DNA of 11,193 nt, taken from positions 1 through 11,193 of the forward strand of contig JAJYUX010000013.1 in NCBI GenBank assembly GCA_021792315.1. The letters run 5' to 3'. The notes under the pieces were generated by a model. It did not search any database. It was not told the origin of the DNA and worked only from the letters and a program-made list of their open reading frames with translations. This document shows positions 5,912 to 11,193 of the stretch, one piece after another (within the stretch, counting starts at the first letter, position 1; the number at the start of each line of letters is the position of its first letter). The position numbers and the translations under genes are program-made. The stretch is from an archaeon. Its GTDB lineage: Archaea > Thermoproteota > Nitrososphaeria > Nitrososphaerales > CADDZS01.

Positions 5912-7663
5912 CTATTTGTGCGTCAGAATAGCTTCGCGAGGCGAGTCCAATCTGCAGAACCCGAATCGAACTAACTGAAAAGATTCACCAACCGCGATGT
6001 CACTACCACTAGCTTCTATCAAACCCTTTGCTAGCCTCAAACTTTCGGGATTGAACTTTTCCCCTAGCAGTAGAGGTCCGAGCACGGAAATCGAAAGAGG
6101 TAGTGATTCATTTGGGACGACCCACTGCAGCTTCTTCAGACGATCTATCGAATCTCCTTCAACATAACGCGCTATGATTTTCGATCCGGCGCTCACAACT
6201 TCGACATTATAAGCTTCCATCAGTCTGATCAGTGTGCCAGGCGAGAGAGAACCTGCATCTCCACCAGGAATCATGAACTTTCCTTCCGTTACTATTGTTC
6301 TCCGACCAAGCTCCTTTTCTGGATGGAACCTCAATGAAACTTCCAGACGAGGTGCTTCTAGTACTTCCATTTCAACTGGATCTTCAACAAAGAAGAATCG
6401 CTTCGAGACCGGATCTAGAAGCTTTCGATTGATGCTTTCGAACAGATCCCAAGTTGGTTGGGATTCGACTTTACTAATACCCATACTTAGAATGAACGCC
6501 CGAATTGCGGCCGGTAGGAAACCTCGCCGTTTCAAACCTGCAATTGTAGGAAGTCTCGGATCATCCCATCCTCCAACCAGACCTTCATTCAATAGCTTTC
6601 TCAAGTTTCGTTTCGAAACTGTGGTATTCTGAAGTTCTAGTCGTGAGAACTCGATAATTCTCGGTTTCCTTAACCCTAACGCATCTAGTACTTTATAATA
6701 CGTTTCATCCCTCAGTTCATACTCTTTGCTACGCAGGGCATGCGTAACTCCATCTAGGCTGTCTTCCACGGCCCCATCGAAGTCATATGTCGGCCATACG
6801 CAGAATTGATTACCTTTAAGTGGATGTGGATCTGTTACTATTCTAAAGAGAACAGGATCGCGCATAGTAGTGTTCAGACTCTGCATGTCTCCAACCAGCC
6901 GAAGGGTAGTCGTTCCTAATTTCTTCAATCCCGAGAGCATTTCCTTCCATAGGGATAGATTTTGGTCCTTTGTTTGGTGTCTGTGAGCGCACTCTACGCC
7001 CAAACCTCTATCCCTCTTCATTTCCTCCTGGCTACAAGAGCAAACGTAAGCTCCGGAATTCCCGATAAGTTTCTCAGCAAGCTCATAGAAAAGTAGAATG
7101 TCGTCTGATGCATTCTTCACTTTGTCTGCTTCTATCCCCAGCCAATTGAGTGATTCGAGAAAAGCATCGTAGTACTTTCTCTGTTCAGCAGATGGATTGG
7201 TGTCGTCAAATCTTACAATGAATTTACCAGAATAGCGTTTGGCGTATTCATAACCAATCATTGCCGCCTTTGCATGTCCAATGTGCATGAATCCATTAGG
7301 CTCTGGCGGAAATCTCGTTACAACAGCGCCGTAAACAGCGTCCAAAAGATCTGGAAGGTTTGCGGTCCTTTCAGAATCCCGTTTGGAAACTTGTTTCTTT
7401 ATAGCTAAATACTTCTCCAGCTCACCTGGAAATTCCCTCCTCAGTTCATTCTCTTGAGTATCCCGATCCAGCATATTGACTTGAGCAACTTGAAAACTGG
7501 TGACCCTTTTCACGAGTTGCGCTTCTTTTCTAAGACTAACGATTTCTGCTAAAATTCTACTTACAACTGATCCGACGTCTGCTATTCCTGAATGTTCAAC
7601 GGCATTAAGGAGCGCAAATTTCCTCACCTTGTTGGAAATCTCCGCGTCGTCTTGTTCTGGCAT
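5912..7663 (-). CDS. gltX: glutamyl-tRNA synthetase, archaeal type
   Basis: Class I synthetase attaching glutamate to tRNA-Glu; archaeal GluRS is usually non-discriminating and also charges tRNA-Gln for later amidation by GatDE or GatCAB. The 583 residues match the family length. An archaeal N-terminal helical region covers about 1-110. The Rossmann catalytic domain holds VTRFPPEPNGFMHIGHAKA with the HIGH motif at 127-130, RFDDTNP (151-157), PTYDFDGAVEDSLDGVTHALR (291-311, including the tRNA/amino-acid site), and the KMSKS equivalent TVSKR (348-352). The C-terminal half is the beta-barrel anticodon-binding type shared with GlnRS, not the alpha-helical bacterial type. It starts with ATG 52 bases after the prenyltransferase stop, with only a weak GAAG upstream. 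Its place after isoprenoid genes probably reflects read-through rather than shared function. Confidence 0.96.
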   Translation of the reverse strand: MPEQDDAEISNKVRKFALLNAVEHSGIADVGSVVSRILAEIVSLRKEAQLVKRVTSFQVAQVNMLDRDTQENELRREFPGELEKYLAIKKQVSKRDSERTANLPDLLDAVYGAVVTRFPPEPNGFMHIGHAKAAMIGYEYAKRYSGKFIVRFDDTNPSAEQRKYYDAFLESLNWLGIEADKVKNASDDILLFYELAEKLIGNSGAYVCSCSQEEMKRDRGLGVECAHRHQTKDQNLSLWKEMLSGLKKLGTTTLRLVGDMQSLNTTMRDPVLFRIVTDPHPLKGNQFCVWPTYDFDGAVEDSLDGVTHALRSKEYELRDETYYKVLDALGLRKPRIIEFSRLELQNTTVSKRNLRKLLNEGLVGGWDDPRLPTIAGLKRRGFLPAAIRAFILSMGISKVESQPTWDLFESINRKLLDPVSKRFFFVEDPVEMEVLEAPRLEVSLRFHPEKELGRRTIVTEGKFMIPGGDAGSLSPGTLIRLMEAYNVEVVSAGSKIIARYVEGDSIDRLKKLQWVVPNESLPLSISVLGPLLLGEKFNPESLRLAKGLIEASGSDIAVGESFQLVRFGFCRLDSPREAILTHK

Positions 7664-7715
7664 AAACTATCTTCACGTTTGAAATTCGTCTTGCTGGGAA
7701 TCTTGTATTCTGATA

Positions 7716-8795
7716 TTAGTAATCTCGAGAGGTCAAATAGTCAACCAAGGATCGCGTTGTACTGTAAAACGGTGTGTTTACGATCCCGTGTGAGGAAGCG
7801 ATTTCGTCGAATTCCCCTAGCGCCCTTTCAGAGAGCTGCTTCGCGGTTTGTTTTGCGTAATCAATTGACCCACTCTCCAGCATCGAGTCAAAGATATATC
7901 GCACTTCATCTGTTTTCTTCTTTTCTCGTGGTTTTGAAAGAACATCTATTATTCTCCGCTTCTTCGACAAATCGCATCTATTGAGGAGATGAATCAACAT
8001 CAATGTTCGCTTGCCTTCAAAAAGATCTCCAAGAATTTCTTTCCCATACTTTGATTCATCACCCATCAGATTCAATACATCGTCCACAATCTGGAATGAG
8101 ATCCCTAGATGCGTGCCATATTCAACAATCAGGGTCATCAAGCTTTCATCCAGCAGAGTTTGTTTGCTATTACGATTTGACGCGGTCAATATTCCCAATC
8201 GTGTTGGAGATATGCAAGTGTACCAAGCAGATTTCTTGGTCACCATCATAAAATAGTCGGCCTCTGTTATATTCCATCTTCCAGTAGTAGTCCATCGAAG
8301 CTCCATTTGCTGCCCTTCCGTAGTGGCGTTCAGCATTTTGGCGAATTCATCCAGTATTCTTATTGTCAGTTCGGAGCCTAACCTCTTTCGGTTCTGGAGA
8401 AGTAATTCCCACATTTTGCCGTGCAGCGCGTCTCCAACATTGATCGCAAGCTCCAACCCTACTTTCTTGTGTAATGCGGGAAGGCCCCGTCTAAGGTCTG
8501 ACTGATCTTCGATGTCATCATGAATCAGAATCCAATTCTGAAACAACTCTAGTCCAGCAGCAGCAATCATCGCATCCTGTTTGTCGCCTCCGAACAATTC
8601 GCAGCAGAGAAGACATAACGAACCCCGCAGTCCCTTTCCTCCCCTGCTCGGATAATCTCGCATCATTTCATGCAAACCCATGATCTCGGGATTTTCATCT
8701 GTAGCAGGAAGAAAATCCAAAATCAAGCGATCAAGACTATTCTTATTTGTTCTCAAAACTTCAGAAAGTCTTTCAGTTTCAATTCCCTGAGCCAA
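7716..8795 (-). CDS. trans-polyprenyl diphosphate synthase, probably GGPP synthase
   Basis: Condenses IPP with allylic diphosphates to make the C20 precursor of archaeal ether lipids. In the 359 residues, GGKGLRG (52-58) binds IPP, the first aspartate-rich motif is DDIED (93-97) followed by RRG (102-104), and the second is DDVLN (238-242) with the downstream lysine in EGKRT (260-264). The second motif therefore ends in Asn rather than the usual Asp. Trp88, five residues before the first motif, is bulky, which in archaeal enzymes limits chain length and argues for a C15-C20 rather than a long product. The TTG start is forced by a TAG four codons upstream in frame; a GAGG lies 14 bases before it, rather far. 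It follows ipk after 54 bases. Geranylfarnesyl or farnesyl diphosphate synthase cannot be excluded. Confidence 0.88.
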   Translation of the reverse strand: MAQGIETERLSEVLRTNKNSLDRLILDFLPATDENPEIMGLHEMMRDYPSRGGKGLRGSLCLLCCELFGGDKQDAMIAAAGLELFQNWILIHDDIEDQSDLRRGLPALHKKVGLELAINVGDALHGKMWELLLQNRKRLGSELTIRILDEFAKMLNATTEGQQMELRWTTTGRWNITEADYFMMVTKKSAWYTCISPTRLGILTASNRNSKQTLLDESLMTLIVEYGTHLGISFQIVDDVLNLMGDESKYGKEILGDLFEGKRTLMLIHLLNRCDLSKKRRIIDVLSKPREKKKTDEVRYIFDSMLESGSIDYAKQTAKQLSERALGEFDEIASSHGIVNTPFYSTTRSLVDYLTSRDY

Positions 8796-8849
8796 TTGGA
8801 ATGTCTATGCCTCGCAGGATTCTCTATTGCATTTCATCAGATCACGAAC

Positions 8850-9647
8850 TCATATATTATTCGGATTGATTCTCGTACAGAACACATCATTTCTCCCTTG
8901 TATCAGATTAGCTAGTCGTTCTTCAAACAATCCATTGACGTAGAAGACATCTGTTCCTAGTTCCGCTAGCTTAAAACCAATCTCTATCTTTGAGTCAAGA
9001 CCCCCAGTGACGTCGAATTTTCTCTTTTTAGAGTGACTAATTTCACCCCGCTTCAACTCGCGGATGATATTGCCGTTCAGGTCTGAATCAGCATAGATTC
9101 CATCTACATCCATAGCAAAGATCATTCGTCGAATTTTCAACACTTCTGCTAGGCTGAGAGCTATTCGATCTCCCGAGATAATTGAAGTTCCCCCCGCGCC
9201 TATTGAAACATTTCCAAATGTGATTGGCACAAATCCGCTCTGCAACAGAAGTTGGACAGTGTGTGCTCCGGCACTTGATATGTGTCGCCCATCATGGGTG
9301 ATTAATTCAGAAGTAAGGATCGACTTGCAAGGCACTCCTTGCTCCACGAGCTCATGGATCACAGCTGAATGTAGATCTAACATACTGGTTGCCACTCTTG
9401 ATACGCCAATTGCAGGCGCTACTCTCTTAACGGTCGTTAGTCGATATTTTGATGCATAATAATGACCAAATGACCCGCCTCCATGGACTAGCATAATTGA
9501 CGTGTCTCTTTTGCGAGACAGAGTCTTCGATATTGCTTTGGCCGGCGATCGTATTCCCTTAGCATTTAGAGTGAGAGGGCGATCTTTTTGTGTTATCAGA
9601 CTTCCTCCCAATTTGACCAAGGTAACTTGAGGATTCAAGATTCCCAC
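8850..9647 (-). CDS. ipk: isopentenyl phosphate kinase
   Basis: Phosphorylates isopentenyl phosphate to IPP, the last step of the archaeal forms of the mevalonate pathway. This 265-residue amino-acid-kinase-fold protein has the N-terminal VKLGGSLIT (11-19), then the IPK-specific HGGGSFGH (55-62) whose final histidine H62 corresponds to the catalytic histidine of characterised IPKs. ISGD (157-160), MDVDGIY (179-185) and FDVTGGL (211-217) of the nucleotide side follow. H62 separates it from glutamate 5-kinase and UMP kinase. The start is GTG at 9647, inside the last codons of mevalonate kinase (13-base overlap), with GAGG seven bases upstream. That overlap indicates translational coupling. It is followed by the prenyltransferase that uses its product. 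Confidence 0.95.
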   Translation of the reverse strand: MGILNPQVTLVKLGGSLITQKDRPLTLNAKGIRSPAKAISKTLSRKRDTSIMLVHGGGSFGHYYASKYRLTTVKRVAPAIGVSRVATSMLDLHSAVIHELVEQGVPCKSILTSELITHDGRHISSAGAHTVQLLLQSGFVPITFGNVSIGAGGTSIISGDRIALSLAEVLKIRRMIFAMDVDGIYADSDLNGNIIRELKRGEISHSKKRKFDVTGGLDSKIEIGFKLAELGTDVFYVNGLFEERLANLIQGRNDVFCTRINPNNI

Positions 9648-10579
9648 CTTAGACCCTCGTGAGGTATATCTGTAACAAAACTTGTTGCATATTTTCTTGA
9701 AATGAATTTCATAACAGCGTCAATTGTTTCTGGCTTCGGCAAAGCGATTACACTACCACCACCGCCCGCACCTGTCAATTTCACACCGTAAACATCACGT
9801 TGGGCAATTTCCTCGATGACTTTATCGATCGTGGGGTTTGCCACTCCTATCCAAGATAACGTAGTTTGGGAAACATTCATGAGAGCTCCCAGTCGAGGGA
9901 GATCACCTGAGGCTAGTGCATCTACCACGTCCAAACTCAAGAAAGATGCGGCCTCAGTCAGACAGTTAAAGAAATTGGGAAATTGCTTCTTTCTTTGCGC
10001 AACTCTGCGTATCAGCTCGGAAGTTCTTCTAGGCTTTCCTGAGTATACGATCAGAATTTGGACCATCCTATCTAGCGGGATCGCTTTTGGGCCATTCTTT
10101 CGACTGAAAAGTAATAAGCCGCCGCTTAGGCTGGTTTCAACGTCAATTCCAGAAGGATTTCCATGAACCTGTTTCTCTCCTAACATTGCCAGCTCGAATA
10201 TCGCTTTGGAACCAATATCTGAACCAGAGAATTTCAGCGCCGCCGCAGCTGTAGCCACGGAAATTGCTGCCGATGACCCAAGTCCAGATCCCGCCGGGAT
10301 ATCTGATGTAACAACAACTTCCAGTCCTTTTCTAAAGCGACTCTCATTATGGAAAGCATTTTTCAATATAGTCTTCATGACGGGGAATCTCCCATCATCG
10401 ACAGTCAGTTTGGACTCCAATCGGCCATTTGTAATGAACGAGTCTTCAGTTACCTCTGAGATAGATACTTGAACACGCTTGTTAATAGCGGCCGCGATGG
10501 AATACGCTCCATGTACGACGAAGTGCTCGCCCGTCAAAATTATCTTTCCAGGGGCACTCGCAGTAATTCTTGGTGTCAA
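9635..10579 (-). CDS. mvk: mevalonate kinase
   Basis: GHMP-family kinase converting mevalonate to 5-phosphomevalonate. The 314 residues are typical of archaeal MVK. Motif 1 is APGKIILTGEHFVVHG (9-24) with K12 and E18; motif 2 is IPAGSGLGSSAA (94-105), the phosphate-binding loop; EKQVHGNPSGIDVETSLSGG (135-154) has the catalytic-base candidate D146; motif 3 is KLTGAGGGGSV (267-277). The GEH and GNPSGID signatures distinguish it from homoserine and galactokinases. The start is TTG at 10579, whose TTGA overlaps the stop codon of the MEMO gene by four bases; there is no clear Shine-Dalgarno, so expression probably depends on coupling to the MEMO gene. Its 3' end overlaps ipk by 13 bases. Confidence 0.95.
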   Translation of the reverse strand: MTPRITASAPGKIILTGEHFVVHGAYSIAAAINKRVQVSISEVTEDSFITNGRLESKLTVDDGRFPVMKTILKNAFHNESRFRKGLEVVVTSDIPAGSGLGSSAAISVATAAAALKFSGSDIGSKAIFELAMLGEKQVHGNPSGIDVETSLSGGLLLFSRKNGPKAIPLDRMVQILIVYSGKPRRTSELIRRVAQRKKQFPNFFNCLTEAASFLSLDVVDALASGDLPRLGALMNVSQTTLSWIGVANPTIDKVIEEIAQRDVYGVKLTGAGGGGSVIALPKPETIDAVMKFISRKYATSFVTDIPHEGLRWES

Positions 10580-11193
10580 ACAAACCGCACCGAAGGATAT
10601 CCGACCACCGAAGAGTTATCGCCAGTAACATCACCACTTGTAGCGTATCTCAATATCAATCCTTCTCTCCTTCCCATTTTTTTGGCAAGCTGCATTACGG
10701 TCGCGATTGCGCCATATCCACATGCAGTCAGCGATAGTCTTTCCAAGGTCGTATAGAATGCATCGGTATCCAATCTGCGGATAGTTTCGAGAAGCTTCAA
10801 GTCCTTTCCTTTAGCCTGCGCATGCGGCTCATAATGAGTCAAGTCACTTGATCCAATCAATAGAAAACTACCCTCAGACTGTCTAATCACTTCAAATATG
10901 GCATCGGAAAGCTCCTTGGAAGTTTGAAGATCTTGTAACATCAATGATATTGGAACAAAGTCCCAAGAACGGCCCTGAGATACAGCCTGAAGGAAGGGCA
11001 GCTGAACTTCAATAGAATGTTCCTTCGAGTGTGCAATCTTGTCGGAGTCGAGCATATTGCATTTTTGCAATAATTTTGAAGAAAAAACCGAATTTACATC
11101 AACTGTACCTAACGGCGTGACCCATTTCTTGAAGGCTGATAACGATACACCACTTCCAATTCCGTAGTGATTGGGGCCAAGAATGATGACAGT
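10576..11193 (-). CDS. MEMO1-family protein, N-terminus outside the window
   Basis: The visible 205 C-terminal residues belong to the MEMO family (AmmeMemoRadiSam system protein B), a fold related to non-haem iron dioxygenases; the archaeal function is unknown. The frame is open from the window edge, so the real start lies beyond it; a TTG at 11070 is internal. Family landmarks are GPNHYG (residues 6-11 of the visible part), KEHSIEVQLPFLQ, SSDLTHYEP, TACGYGAIA and YATSGDVTGD with SVVGYPSVRF at the end. The histidine of GPNHYG, the Asp and His of SSDLTHYEP and the Cys of TACGYG correspond to metal-site residues described in human MEMO1. Archaea often encode it beside mevalonate kinase, and here it overlaps mvk by four bases. 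Confidence 0.93.
   Translation of the reverse strand, partial: TVIILGPNHYGIGSGVSLSAFKKWVTPLGTVDVNSVFSSKLLQKCNMLDSDKIAHSKEHSIEVQLPFLQAVSQGRSWDFVPISLMLQDLQTSKELSDAIFEVIRQSEGSFLLIGSSDLTHYEPHAQAKGKDLKLLETIRRLDTDAFYTTLERLSLTACGYGAIATVMQLAKKMGRREGLILRYATSGDVTGDNSSVVGYPSVRFV

Noticed and set aside
6234..6632. 132-codon plus-strand ORF
   Set aside because: Antisense to the anticodon-binding half of GluRS; no domain or ribosome binding site.
7592..7984. 130-codon plus-strand ORF spanning the gltX/prenyltransferase junction
   Set aside because: Overlaps two well-supported minus-strand genes and their spacer; composition is unlike the real proteins here.
9816..10166. 116-codon plus-strand ORF
   Set aside because: Lies wholly antisense to mevalonate kinase, whose conserved motifs explain the reading frame; the product has no recognisable features.

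Overview
This window is a dense run of housekeeping genes from an archaeon. It holds L7Ae, S28e, S6e and L24e ribosomal proteins, an aIF2 gamma, an eIF5B-type IF2, an Rpb7-type RNA polymerase subunit, an archaeal-type GluRS, and an isopentenyl phosphate kinase next to a mevalonate kinase. Joining L7Ae-S28e-L24e-ndk-infB-S6e to the isoprenoid genes, with moderate GC and frequent TTG starts, suggests a TACK archaeon. My best guess is the Thaumarchaeota (Nitrososphaeria) or a close relative; this is inference from gene order and protein style, not a database result. All fourteen genes lie on the minus strand, so transcription runs from high to low coordinates. I saw no mobile element, CRISPR array, rRNA or tRNA.

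In transcription order, the first block (11193 to about 7716) is isoprenoid and membrane-lipid synthesis: a MEMO-family protein cut by the window edge, mevalonate kinase, isopentenyl phosphate kinase, and a trans-prenyltransferase (probable GGPP synthase). The first three overlap by a few bases and are almost certainly co-transcribed and translationally coupled. A complete glutamyl-tRNA synthetase gene follows (7663-5912).

After a 176-base spacer carrying the clearest promoter, the second block (5735 to 4351 and beyond) is a translation operon: L7Ae, S28e, L24e, nucleoside diphosphate kinase and aIF5B/IF2. S6e follows IF2 closely. aIF2 gamma has its own TATA-like box placed for a leaderless or nearly leaderless mRNA. 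A PIN-domain protein (probably Fcf1/Utp24-like) and the Rpb7-type subunit RpoE, cut at the left edge, complete the window.

The region is mainly conventional core genome, and I do not see a new defence or mobile system. The points most worth checking are: a hairpin that buries the L7Ae start codon together with an 18-codon upstream ORF running through it; an aIF2 gamma whose zinc knuckle has lost two of its usual four cysteines; the tight coupling of a MEMO gene to mevalonate kinase; and a prenyltransferase whose second aspartate-rich motif is DDxxN. Five of the twelve complete genes use TTG or GTG starts.
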